Shown one piece after another: positions 26,078 through 39,136 of a stretch of DNA of 64,000 nucleotides (position 1 is its first letter; each line of letters opens with the position of its first letter). Source of the DNA: Cycas panzhihuaensis (lineage: Eukaryota; Cycadophyta); the NCBI GenBank assembly GCA_023213395.1, contig CM041465.1, positions 246,519,741-246,583,740 of the forward strand, written 5' to 3'. A model generated the notes under the pieces. The model ran no database searches and was not told where the DNA came from. It saw only the letters and a program-made list of their open reading frames with translations. Both the position numbers and the translations under genes were made by a program.

Positions 26078-26121
<44 letters not shown>

Positions 26122-26149
26122 TTATTTATATTTATATTTATATATATAT

Positions 26150-26193
<44 letters not shown>

Positions 26194-26340
26194 TTATTTA
26201 TATTTATATTTATATATGATGATGATGATAATGATGATGTTTCATATACAATCATGATTTATATACAAGATGTACTATATTTTGGTTTTTGTTTAAAATA
26301 ATTTAAACTTATGTAGAAGTAATAATAACTTACCATAGTT
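25737..26340. other. Spacer with AT-rich tandem duplication
   Basis: 25737-26060 is the sequence into which copia-2 inserted, perhaps the continuation of the unidentified exon-like block; no family recognised. 26071-26215 is a duplicated AT repeat, followed by a short GAT-rich run (26217-26238). Open frames over the AT repeat on both strands are artefacts. Confidence 0.6.
26071..26215. repeat. 72-bp tandem duplication of a compound TA/TTTA microsatellite
   Basis: The pattern CATACATA, (TA)n, TATTTATATATTTATTTATATT starting at 26081 recurs at 26153, a period of 72 bp, with almost no differences. The near identity implies a recent duplication in otherwise old DNA. Confidence 0.85.
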
Positions 26341-26344
26341 TATG

Positions 26345-27115
26345 CTCTTCAGTAATTAAATTTTCAGAGTGTAGTTTATTCTCTTTGTAAAGAAATAACT
26401 AAGTGTAGTACTTTCATTAAAATTATAAATTGAATGGATTGTCAAACCTAAGACCATCCAAAGTGGTAAGTATATAAGTGCCATTTTTTGGATCTTTAAG
26501 AATGACAAAGGGGCCAAGCTGTTTGGGTTTAAACTCTTAGAGTTTATCATGAAGGTATTCAAGTTTGAGGTCTTTATCTCTTAGAACAAATATTCTAGGA
26601 TGAAGCTTATCATCATAATTGAGTTAATTTTTTAATTTATTGGTAAGATTTTTTTGATGGGCATTAAGTCTAGTCTCATCTATATGTTTAATTTCTAAGA
26701 GCCTAACTTAGTAAATCCACTCTTTATCCATGAATTCCTTTAACAATATATGTAAAGAAAGGATTTCAACATCCAATAGAGAGACTTCTATATCCTAAAC
26801 AAGGGAAAAGTAGTCATACTAGTGGAAGTCTTAATTGATATTCCATAGACTCAAAGCACTAGATACAATTATATGTACCAATCACATTAGACACTATCTT
26901 GGTAAGAATATTGACTAGAATCTTATTGAAAGCTTCAACTTCATCATTTGATTTTAGATAGAAAGGGGATGAAGTCTTATTCATAATATAAAACTTGTCA
27001 TATAATTCACCCATGTCTTTATTTCTAAAAGAGGTTTTGTTATCAGTAATAATCATATCATGAATGCTCAAATGATAATGATATAATTGAAGATGAAAGT
27101 ATTAATCACTTTGTC
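26345..27115 (-). pseudogene. Host gypsy integrase, core and C-terminus
   Basis: In minus sense: IITDNKTSFRNKDMGELYDK (about 27000-27060) is the second-Asp block of the DDE core. It is followed by SPFYLKSNDEVEAFNK with the position of the catalytic Glu (VEAFNK, matching the QAE-x-NK block), then by LLEIKHIDETRLNAHQKNL and, near 26500-26540, KPKQLGPFVI, the C-terminal DNA-binding region. An open frame of 70 codons at 26859-27071 survives. The upstream half of the domain lies beyond copia-3, at 31405. Confidence 0.85.
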
Positions 27116-27445
27116 TATTAGAGTGTTATTAGAACCACTTATCGACTAATATAAAGTGGTGGAATATTGTATGGATAATGTTGATGTAATATTATAATAT
27201 TATGGGCTAACAGATGTAAACCTTATTAATTATATGAGGCACTTTCAATCTATAAATATAGATCAAAGTCTATTGTAATGTTACATGATAAATTTAAAAA
27301 AATATAATTATACTATTTCTATGGTGGGTTTTTCCCACAAGGTTTCCCACATCAAATATGTCTATCTTGTGTACATGTCCTATTTGAGTCTATTATATTC
27401 ATAAATGATTATGCATTATGTTTACATATTTGTTGTTCCCTGGCA
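27116..27445 (+). repeat. Copia-3 5' LTR
   Basis: Begins TATTAGAG (TG changed to TA), ends CCCTGGCA. Contains AATCTATAAATATAG near 27250, a likely TATA box, conserved in the 3' copy. Confidence 0.88.
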
Positions 27446-29739
<2,294 letters not shown>

Positions 29740-29740
<1 letters not shown>

Positions 29741-31050
29741 TTCTTCTTTTGTCATGGTATAAATTATGACTTGGTTATCTCATGTACCCCTCGTAGATTG
29801 TGTTGTAGATAAAGAATAGCACCATGATATAGATGGAGAGGTGTTTAGTGCATTATAAGAGTTTACCTCTCATATTTTATGACAAAAGTTATTACAATAG
29901 TTGTTTTATAGGTATCTTATTGAGGTTATTCGTGGTATATCCCCTGTTATATGTTAGATTGGTCAAAAACCTTCAATTAGATATTGAGGTGCATTAAAGT
30001 ATACACATATTAAATTTAGATTGTAGCCATGAAATCATAAGAGTTTAAAGTGTATAGGGTTTAAAACAAAGCTTATAAATAGTGTGATCTAAATAGAAAT
30101 CATTGTAATTAGTCTAGATGTCAAACTAAAGAGTTATTGATGTATCATACTAAGTGTCATCTGAAAGCAAGCTTTATCCTTCATTTCTTCACTTTTTGAG
30201 TTGTGGTTCAGTAAGTGTAGAGGTTTGTTACCTAGCATTATATTTGAGATGGAAGTAGGACCTAGTAGGAGTGATAATAAGGAGCTATTGCAAGAAGAAA
30301 TATAGATTGTAACACGTGTTTTATTATGAGCTAGGAGGACCATTAAGGACTCTAGTGTGATAGTTGAAGACCTAGAGGATGATTGAAGAATAAGGATTAG
30401 AATGTTAATTAGACTCATAATAGAAACCAACATTTCGGTGAGTGGGTTTTCATAATGGAGAGTTGCATTGGAGGAGTAATATATGTGGAATTTTGGTCCC
30501 TTACCTCCCTCATAGAACCTAGTCAATTTATAAGTTTACAAAGCTTATTTTGTAGGATTATAGAAAGATGAAATCAGATATGAGGATACATTTGCACTAG
30601 TCTCTATGTTGTTAATGATCCAATTGATCCTTACTTTAGTAATTTCATATAGTTGGAAGTCACATTATTTAATTAATATGTTAGTATTCCTTAACAGAGA
30701 TTTGAAGAGGAGATTTATGTAACTTAAGTAGCTTAACCTCTTAGTTTAGTCAAGGAAAATGGTTGAGGTTTATGGACTAATTATTAATGTGAGAGGAGTT
30801 GTATGGTTACAAGGACTATTAGAGATATTTCTAAAGAAAAATGCACATAAGAGGCATAGCACCATTACATCTAAAAGTAGATAAAATTAGGGAAGATGTA
30901 TATTGAAGTGTATCCAAGTGAAGATCATCTTGAGGACATGTTCACCAAGCTCTTATTGAAGATCACTATATTAATGTTTATGCATATTTGGGATTTAGTG
31001 AGGTTATCCTTAAGAGGAGATCTATTGATAAGGATAAGACTTCAAGACCC
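29740..31050 (+). pseudogene. Copia-3 pol remnant (IN end, RT scraps, RNase H tail)
   Basis: HGINYDLVISCTPRR (about 29750-29795) is the part of integrase just before its catalytic Glu. ELLMYHTK (about 30130-30155) matches the IN-RT spacer of copia-2. Short RT blocks follow at 30580-30760 (RFEEEIYVT; residue order like LNEDLKEEIYI of copia-2). The YxDD region is absent. The RNase H tail ends with VYPSEDHLEDMFTKLL (about 30905-30955), the ADxxTK terminal block of copia polyproteins. Confidence 0.75.
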
Positions 31051-31071
31051 CACATTTACATTAAGACAGGA

Positions 31072-31404
31072 TGTTAGAGTGGTATTATAACCACTTACCA
31101 ACTAATGTAAAGTGTTAAAATATTATACAAATAATGTTGATGTAATATTATAATATTATGGGTTGAGTGATATAAACCCTAATATTAATTATGTGAAGTG
31201 CTTTTAATCTATAAATATAGATCAAAGTCCATCATAATGTAATATGATAGATTTACAAAAATATAATTATATTATTTCTGTGGTGGATTTTTCTCGCAAG
31301 GGTCCCCATGTCAAATATGTCTATCCTATGTGCATGTTCTATTCAATTCTATTGTGTTCATAAATGATTCTATATTTTGTTTGTATATTTAGTGTTCCCT
31401 AGCA
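31072..31404 (+). repeat. Copia-3 3' LTR
   Basis: Begins TGTTAGAG, ends CCCTAGCA; colinear with 27116-27445. Confidence 0.88.
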
Positions 31405-31900
31405 TTGCCTATAATGGAATAAATGGGATGGTTTTAACTCATTTTATAAATTACTCCATAGTTGTGAGGATGAGTTATACCCCACTAACAAAGTAAGAGT
31501 GATGATGCCAATGGGTCCAAATCCCACTCGGAGAAAGGCCAAGGTAAGACTACAATCCTTAAAAAAATTGTAGGTTGATGGATGATTTTAACATGTTGTT
31601 TACATTTCTTACATTTTAAAATATAAGCATAAACAACTTTGAAAAGTGTCAATCAATAATAACCTATGTATAACAAGTATTATTCTATACAATTAGGTCT
31701 AAAATGACCTCCACAAACACCAATGTTACATTTGTGTAAGGTTATCTCAGCTTCTAATGGATCAAGAAATCGTAAGAGAATTCCATCAAATGAACATTTA
31801 TAAAGAATACCATTCATAAGAACATATTCATGAACTGTTACTTTGATCCTACATTATTGTTTATGAGTTACATTTTTGGAGAAATCTTAATTCTATAAGT
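31405..31900 (-). pseudogene. Host gypsy integrase, N-terminal half
   Basis: Minus sense: LHKCNIGVCGGHF (about 31700-31740) and CKKCKQHVK (about 31600-31630) form the HHCC zinc finger, followed by LPWPFSEWDLDPL (about 31515-31555), the WPFSxWGxD first-Asp block. Next comes LILTTMEYFIKWVKTIPF (about 31425-31480), equal to the DYFTKWVEA block with Asp changed to Glu. It runs into the copia-3 junction in a position that continues directly at 27115. Confidence 0.85.
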
Positions 31901-33150
31901 AGCAAATGATATCTTGGTTCTAATCACTAACTTGAGAAATATTGATATGGAACAAATATTCATCGAGAAAAGAGTCATTAATAAGATGGTGATCATATAG
32001 AGGTATGCTAACTAACTACTCAACTAATACCATTCCAATTTTAGACTTGTGATTTACCATCACTAAGTCCAATTCTTATAAGAGAAAAGCCCATTTACCT
32101 AACCATTTGGTTAAATCCAAATATGTGAATAAGTATCAGAGAAGGTCAATCTTGACCATAATATATAGTGTTACCAAGAAAGTAATGCCTTAGTTTCTTA
32201 GTTATAAAGATCAAGGCTAAGCAACTTTTCTTAACCTAAGTATAGTTAATCTCAATTATCACCAAGGTTTAACTAATGAAATAGATGATCATTTCATCAC
32301 CTAAATCATCCTTCTAAGGGAGAATTCCCCTTAGCAAAGTTTCAATGGAAAATGTATAAAGTAGAAATGGTTAATCAAATCATAGTGGGACTAAGAGAGG
32401 CGTCGATCTTAAGACTTGTTTTAGTTGATCAAAAACTTATTGAACTTTTGAGGTCCATATAAATGGTGTATTCCTCTCAAGTAAATCATTGACAGGGCAT
32501 GTTATAAAAGTAAAGTCCTTAAGAAATCATTATAGAAATTCAAGGCGTACACGAAATATCATGATTTGATTTTATATTTTTAGAGATGACATCTCTCAAA
32601 TGGCTTTTATCTTTTGAGGATCAAGTCAAATTCCATCATGAGAAATGATAAGACCTAAGAGTTTATATTTTATAATAACAAAGACACACTTAGTTGTATT
32701 AAGATGAATATAACACTTGTACAAATGAGCAAATATCATATGAAGATAAAAAATATGATCATATTGTCAACATTAAAGGCCTAATATGTCATCAATATAA
32801 ATCTCAATGATTTTATTAATAACAACATAGAATGCATACTACATTACTCATTAGTGGGTAGCACCTGCATTCCTTAAACTAAAAGGCATCACTTTCTAAT
32901 AGAATATACCCCATGGTATAATGAGCATTGTTTTATGATGATCAGATTAAGAAATCTAAATTTAGTTATAGCCAGAGAACCTATCCATAAGGGACATGAT
33001 TTTAAAGCTAGATGCTTTATCAATAATTTACTTGATGAATGGTAAAAGAAAGTTATTCCAAGGATAAACTTTATTGATACTTCTAAAGTCAACATAGATA
33101 TCAATTAAACCATTTTTGTTGATGATAGGTATGATGCTAGACAACCATTT
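31900..33150 (-). pseudogene. Host gypsy reverse transcriptase and RNase H
   Basis: Minus sense from about 33130: IDIYVDFRSINKVYPWNNF, SLMDRFSGYN (catalytic first Asp in LMDxFSGYNQ), WGIFY, MPFSLRNAGATH, then the catalytic IEIYIDDI at about 32795-32820 with both Asp intact. Thumb residues follow near 32600 (LGLIISHDGIxLDPQKIKAI). RNase H is spread over 32500-31900 with heavy decay. Reaction: RNA-templated DNA synthesis and RNA removal in the particle. Numerous stops make it inactive. Confidence 0.87.
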
Positions 33151-33555
33151 CAGATAGTTTATGGTCTTAATAAATCCAATATGGAGTAACTTTTTTATCT
33201 TAAATTTAATTATAGATGAAAGTTTTAAATGAATGGGTCACTACTTTTAATGGTATAAACATGCATTGGGATAAGTAGTGATGTTATGGATGATAATACT
33301 CAAGTTAATACTAAGAATATTAATGTATCCCCAAGCATAAATATCTAAAAATTCTTTGAATAACTTAGTGTATTGAGCAACTTTTAAGGGGTATATTTGG
33401 CATCAACCTTAATAATATGAAGACTATCCTTTGTTAAAAGCTTGATATTAAGTTTACCTCCAAAGTGCATGGGGTTTCCTTCTTCAAAATGAGAGTGTTC
33501 ATCATCAATTAGAATGGATGACCTTTCTATGGAATAATTATTGATAAAAAGAGAG

Positions 33556-33974
33556 TATTAGAGTCAATCATCATCACTCCACTCCTACCTTTCTAACTAG
33601 GATTGTATACCTCATCAACTTCAATTTAGACATGTGATGCTCAACATGTCGAGATAAGTTAAGGTAAGTTTAACTTTTATTTATGTTAAGTTGAGTTGGT
33701 TTCATTTGAGTTAAGTTAACATTATTTTATTATTATTTTGAATTCAGGGGTTAAAGAGTTTCCCTTCTCCCCCAAATTATAAATATTGAGGGGTGTGCAA
33801 CCCTGGTGTCTTTAGACACTGCCCTTATTTGGAAAATTTATAACTCTCTTCACTATAATGGAATGACTACAATAGATTTTTAATTTATGCTACATTGATG
33901 TATTGTAATATTGATCTATGTGATTCTTTATTCTATGTTATGCCATGTTCTTCTGTAAATATATTTTTCCTACA
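33556..33974 (+). repeat. TR-GAG A 5' LTR
   Basis: Starts TATTAGAGTCAATC (TG changed to TA), ends TTTCCTACA. AATTATAAATATTG near 33775 is a likely TATA box, conserved in the 3' copy. Confidence 0.93.
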
Positions 33975-33976
33975 TT

Positions 33977-33988
33977 TGGTATCAGAGC
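33977..33988 (+). other. TR-GAG A primer-binding site
   Basis: TGGTATCAGAGC, an exact match to the complement of the initiator tRNA-Met 3' end, two bases after the LTR. Confidence 0.95.
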
Positions 33989-35626
33989 AGATGGTTGCTG
34001 ATCTGTGAAGTTTTTTGTAAAGAAGAAGGAAGGTTATTGGTATTTTGAGGCAGATTTGCTCATAGTAACAAATATTCAGTTATATTCATTTTTCTTCAAG
34101 TTTTTTAGCAAGTTTTGATCATTATTGAGTTATATTAGTGATATAATAAATATTTTTCAAGTTTATTTTCAGATTTGTGCAAATCTACGCAGGATTTTAG
34201 TAGCAAGCCATATCTGCTCAAGTTTTTTCTCAGATTTGAGCCATATTTCTTTAGTTCTACACATTTTATCTTACATTTCATCATTATTTCAGCAACAAGC
34301 AATATTTTATTCAAAGTTTTCTCATACTTGAGTTATATTTTTTTTTAGATCTACAGTTTTTATCAAATATTTAACAATCTTTTAAATTTATTTGTCTATT
34401 TTATCTAATATTTTTCACAGATCTGCAAAGGAGATCAGTTGCATGCAAGATTTATACGGTTTTTCTTTAAGATCTATAATTTTTACTTCAAATCTATATT
34501 CTTTAATATATATTTGACAATTGTTTCAAGTTTTCTTTTCAGATCTACAATATTTTGGTGTATATTCAGCCTAAAAAGCCTCTTGGAGAAGTTATATTAC
34601 AGCTTTTATTATCTATTTCACTATTTTATTTAGATCTTGGGCAGCTACAGTGCATCTACAAAACATTAGTTTGATTATTCATATTTAAATCTTAAACTTT
34701 ATATTCTATAAAGTTTATTTATTTAAATTTTTTCATATTATTTCGTATTTTTACATTTTCTATTTTTCTATTTTTTGGGCGATTTGATCACTTGCTTTGG
34801 CAAACTTATGCAACAGATCTGCCACTTAAAACCCTAGCAAGTGACCACTCATTGTGATCCTCACGAGCCAAAGAATCCAGTTGAAAGAGATTTGCCATTT
34901 ATTTCGTTGATCAGATAGTAAGAAATTTCATCTGGATCAACTGCTACTCTGGTTTGGCCTCTATTCGATTTGCAAGATCGTTCTCAGTGCAGAAATAATG
35001 CATTGTTGTAAAATTTTACCAGTGCCTGGCCATCCAAAACACCCTACTACTTGTAAAATCTTGTCTTATTTGGTGGCCTGTACAGGGAAATCCAGCCTCC
35101 AAAGCGACTAAAACCCTAGTTTACTAAGTTTTTTCATCATTTGCTCACTATTTTTTTGAAATATTTTTAAATTTTCTTTATTATATCTATATCTTCCTAC
35201 TTGGATGCCTCTCTGTAAGTCAATTTCACTCAGATCTAAACTCTGTTCATGTATGTTTCTCTCTATTTTCTCTACGTGGCCGCGATTCCATTTTTTTTAC
35301 ATAATACATATATATGTATTTTTTATCATTTTTGAACACTTTTTAGCCATGATTTATCTGAAGATCTCTATTAAGGGTTGATACGTCTCCTTATATGTCT
35401 GAATCGATCATTTTATATCAATTTTTGCCCCATATTTCACCGTGCAGCCGCGCGACTATTACGTTTCATTTTTGTGTTTTATTTTTCATAAAGTTTAAAA
35501 AATTAAAACTTATTGCATAATATTTAAAATTCAGAGTTTAAAAAGGCTTAAGCCCCTTCTCTATCAACCTCCAGTCACAAAACACTTCCATATGACCATT
35601 AGCAAGGGGCTAACATAAGTTTTAGC

Positions 35627-35657
<31 letters not shown>

Positions 35658-36935
35658 ACATAAGGTTACTGGCTTTTTTTGCCATAACTTCTCATTAGCT
35701 CATCAGTTTCTGACGAAACTAGTTTTATTGGGTCAAAGATTTTCTATAGATAAATTTTGACTAGTTATATGACCAATTTGGTACTAATTTGACCCCGTTT
35801 CAGTCAATTTAAAGTTAATCAGTCCTTTTTTCAGCCTTTTTTAAACTTTTTACAAAATTAGTTTTGGAACTGATTATATTTTGTCACCAGAAAACTATTT
35901 TCTACCCAAATTTATTTTAAAGTGATCTAAATTTAACAAACTTCATTATTCACCTTTTATTTTATTTTTTAGAATTCATTTTGACCACTATTTTTATCAT
36001 CGAAAGTAGCATTTTAGTGGTTTTTAGCATCTTGCTTAACATTTTACCATAAAGGTACTTGTTACTATTTCTATAATAACTTTTTTGTTTGACATCTAAA
36101 TTTAGTTTTGTTAGTTTTTTTGGGAAGCTGACTCAATTCTCTTTGATCTAATATAGTTTTTTATACTTTTTAATGTATTTTTATTAATTTTTAAATCATT
36201 CAAATTAGAGGTACTTTATTACTTTAAACCTACCATTTTTTACATATTTTTATCTATATTTCTCAAAAAATTTTAGCTAAAAGTATATTGAGAAGTCTTC
36301 TAAATAATATTTAATCATTTCTCAGTATTTTATAAAGTTTTATTAGTATTTTTATACAATTTTGAGCCACAGCTTCTGTTAAGCCTCAAAACGATGCCTA
36401 TTCCTTTGATTTATCAAAACTTGACTTATAGGAACCCGTTTTCAAAACAGTTAGTTCTGTTGGATTTATATTTTGTTTATCTTAATACTCATAAAGTTTT
36501 ACGTCATTATGATATCATTTAGTATATTTTTTAAGCTGTCAAACTTAAGGTTATCCTCTAACCCTTCTTTTAAAAAGTTTCTTCATACTCCTTATCTTTC
36601 AAAGTAAAATATATATATATTTTAGTTTTTTGAGCATTATATATTATCATCAAGGCTAAGGATTTATTGTATTAAGAATTTACATTTATTCATTTGAAGA
36701 AAATCTAAAGGTTAAGGTCTTACTTCAAATTTTTAGCGTCAAAAGGATATTGGTATATGATTTCAAAGTTACTTCTACATTCATTATTTACTTATTACAT
36801 TTAGTTCATTTATTTTCAAAAGGTATTACATTTCTTTTGAAGAGTATATTTGACATCATACAAGTTTAGTCACTTATTGACTTTATTTGATTTGATAAAA
36901 GCATACTTTATATGTTCTAAAGTTTTTTTTATAAC
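33989..36935 (+). other. TR-GAG A long leader
   Basis: About 2.9 kb without significant ORFs. 34080-34680 contains degenerate repeats of a T-rich motif built on CAAGTTTTCTCAGATTTGAG and TTTAGATCTACA. A block at about 35690-35820 (CATAACTTCT...CTCATCAGTTTC...GACCAATTTGG) is clearly shared, on the opposite strand, with 63400-63520 in TR-GAG B, showing that the leader belongs to the family rather than being a chance insertion. It may carry packaging or dimerisation signals; that is inference. Confidence 0.7.
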
Positions 36936-37757
36936 ATGGCACAATTACCTATATTTAATGGGCAAAATTTTTTAAAATGGTACAAGGTTATGAAAAACTA
37001 TTTTAGTGCACATGATTTATGGAAATATTTACAAGATGACTATGATATTAGTATTAAGGAGAACATTAGAAAGGATGATGAAGTATTAGCATTATTATTT
37101 TATACTATTTGTGATGACGTTTTTTCAAATATTTATGAATTAACAACCTCCAAACCTATTTGGGATATTTTAATTTCCACTTATGGGGGAGATACCATTC
37201 TTGTATTTGATGATATTTTTGTTGAGCATGTGAGACAGGTGACAAAACAGGTGGATCATGATGACAACACCCATGAAGATTCAAATCAAATATAGGACCA
37301 ACTTACTACACAAGTACCTAATCCTCCATTTGAGGGGGAGAATGAATCTTATGACATGATGAAGAATGAATCTGATATGACAAAAAATGAATCTTATGAT
37401 ATGACAATTGTTGACATTATACAGATTACAAAACATAAAGTTTAAATTCAAATTTTTCTCAATGTTCTAGTTAACAAAGCCAAAGTTGCATCTATACATA
37501 CATACTTGAATCAAGCATCATCTACTTACAGTTTTTTTGTATCATTCCTTGGTAAAGAGATATATTTTACAAGAAGGTTAAAGTATATTAATGAAGATCA
37601 AAATTTTAAAGTTTTTTTCAAGTATAAGTTCCATAACTTCAAGGAAAAGATACAAGTGTTTGTGATAATATTAAGGGGGAGAATGTTGGAGTTAATCATC
37701 ATCACTCCACTCCCACCTTTCCAACCAAGATTGTATACCTCATCAACTTCAATTTAG
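36936..37757 (+). pseudogene. TR-GAG A gag-like ORF, two stops
   Basis: The start ATG at 36936 gives MAQLPIFNGQNFLKWYKVM, followed by KYLQDDYD, a RKDDEVLALLFYTICDDVF helix and TSKPIWDILISTYGGD. This is the N-terminal half of the copia gag (DUF4219/UBN2-type) fold. After YGGD (about residue 88) copia homology stops and an acidic tail begins: DHDDNTHED, then repeats of KNESYDMT. The frame stays the same to 37757 but is cut by TAG at 37293 and TAA near 37440, both where copy B has CAG or CAA (Gln). No zinc knuckle is present. Likely role: structural particle protein or RNA binding in trans with an autonomous element. Confidence 0.85.
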
Positions 37758-38099
37758 ACGTGATGCTTAACATATCGAGGTAAGTTAAGGTAAGTTTAAC
37801 TTTGATTTATGTTAAGTTGAGTTAGTTTCATTTGAGTTAAGTTAACATTATTTTATTATTATTTTAAATTCAGGGGTTGAGGAGTTTCCCTCCTCTCCCA
37901 AATTATAAATATTGAGGGGTGTGCAACTCTAGTGTCTCTAGACACTACCCTTATTTGGGAAATTTGTAACTCTCTTCACTATAATAGAATGACTACAATA
38001 GATTTTCAGTTTATGCTACATTGATATATTACAATATTGATCTATGTAATTCTTTGTACATGTTCTACCATGTTCTCCTGCAAATATATTTTTCCTACA
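37684..38099 (+). repeat. TR-GAG A 3' LTR
   Basis: Starts TGTTGGAGTTAATC, ends TTTCCTACA; colinear with the 5' LTR. Confidence 0.93.
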
Positions 38100-38104
38100 G
38101 AGAG

Positions 38105-38835
38105 AAAGAGGAATAATTAGACTTCTAAAAACTTAACTTGTAGTGATCAGTTAGAAGACCATTATAAGGACTAGTCATAAATTCAATGATTGCATCATCT
38201 TTTTGAAATAGTCCAAGTCAAAAATACAAATCAGTGATCATGGAGAAGACTTAATTGGTTTTGGAAAATCATCATAGTTGAAGCTCCTTAATAATGTAAG
38301 ATGTTGAATGGAATGATCATTAAGAGTTGAAACATGAAGAGGCTCTAACTGATGAGATGCTAATTTGCAATCATTTGGAGGGGAGTCAATCAATATATCT
38401 TCATCAATAAAGGAATCAAGATCAAAATCCCAAATAGAATAAAGAGTTAAAGGAACTTCACAAATTTAGTCAAATTTACAGGCTTCATATTATAAAAAGT
38501 TGACTAATTAAAAAGGAAGTTCAACAAGATCATCCTTTCTTTTAAATTCAATTATAGATAAGACTCCATAAGAGTCAAACCTTAAAGGAATGAGCTTAGG
38601 CAATTATTATTAATCCTTATCAAGGACTTTATAAATACATTTAGTGAAAGCTAGAAATAATTATATGTTTAACAATACAAACTTTCCCTTCATGGAGGTA
38701 TTAAGTTCTCCAAAGAGTGAAGAGTAAACTACTTATATTTAATTGATCTAGGGATGGCCCAATAATAAGATATAATCTAAATCTTTGGTTAATTAGGGTG
38801 GTCTCACTATTAATAATTTTATCTTTCATAGAGAT
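38105..38835 (-). pseudogene. Host gypsy protease end and PR-RT linker
   Basis: Lies between TR-GAG A and copia-5. The minus frame has remnants of the protease flap-distal part near 38720-38780 and YLHEGKVCIV near 38670-38710, a block that follows the protease in this kind of gypsy. An acidic linker (DFDLDSFIDEDILIDSPP) follows near 38380-38430. It resumes across TR-GAG A at 33550. Confidence 0.65.
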
Positions 38836-39121
38836 TATTAGAATAGTGTCCCATATTTGGGCTTGTATCTACCTTGGGTTTCTTACCTGCATTGGGGTGA
38901 TAACATAGATTGGCAGAGATATTATAGGGATAACATATCAAGCATTTATCAATGTCAATCAATATTAGACTTTGAAGGGTGTGTCAAATCTCTCTAAGTT
39001 CTACTTATTTATTCATGGGGTCTGACAACCTTAGTATTCATCAACACCACCATCCTCATAGATTGATAGTTCTCCCTTTCTTACATTGTTATTATGTTCT
39101 TTTTATCCCCTGATTCTATCA
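38836..39121 (+). repeat. Copia-5 5' LTR
   Basis: Aligns end to end with 50655-50939; ends GATTCTATCA. A degenerate PBS (CTTATCAAAGTC, about 39125-39136) follows. Confidence 0.88.
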
Positions 39122-39136
39122 TTTCTTATCAAAGTC

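Larger units (their letters stand above)
33556..38099 (+). mobile_element. TR-GAG A: gag-only LTR retrotransposon
   Basis: Complete ends: LTRs of 419 bp (33556-33974) and 416 bp (37684-38099), a perfect 12-base tRNA-Met PBS at 33977-33988, a polypurine tract ending AAGGGGGAGAA before 37684, and a perfect 5-bp TSD GAGAG (33551-33555 and 38100-38104). The 3.7-kb interior has a leader of nearly 3 kb and one gag-like ORF; no protease, integrase, RT or RNase H. LTRs differ at about 9% of positions by hand count, mostly transitions, younger than copia-2. It splits the host gypsy between PR and RT. Known gag-only LTR elements of plants (TR-GAG type) have this layout. Confidence 0.93.

Noticed and set aside
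26030-26257. Open frames on both strands across the TA/TTTA repeat encoding Ile/Tyr runs
   Set aside because: They are direct translations of the microsatellite with no domain or start context.
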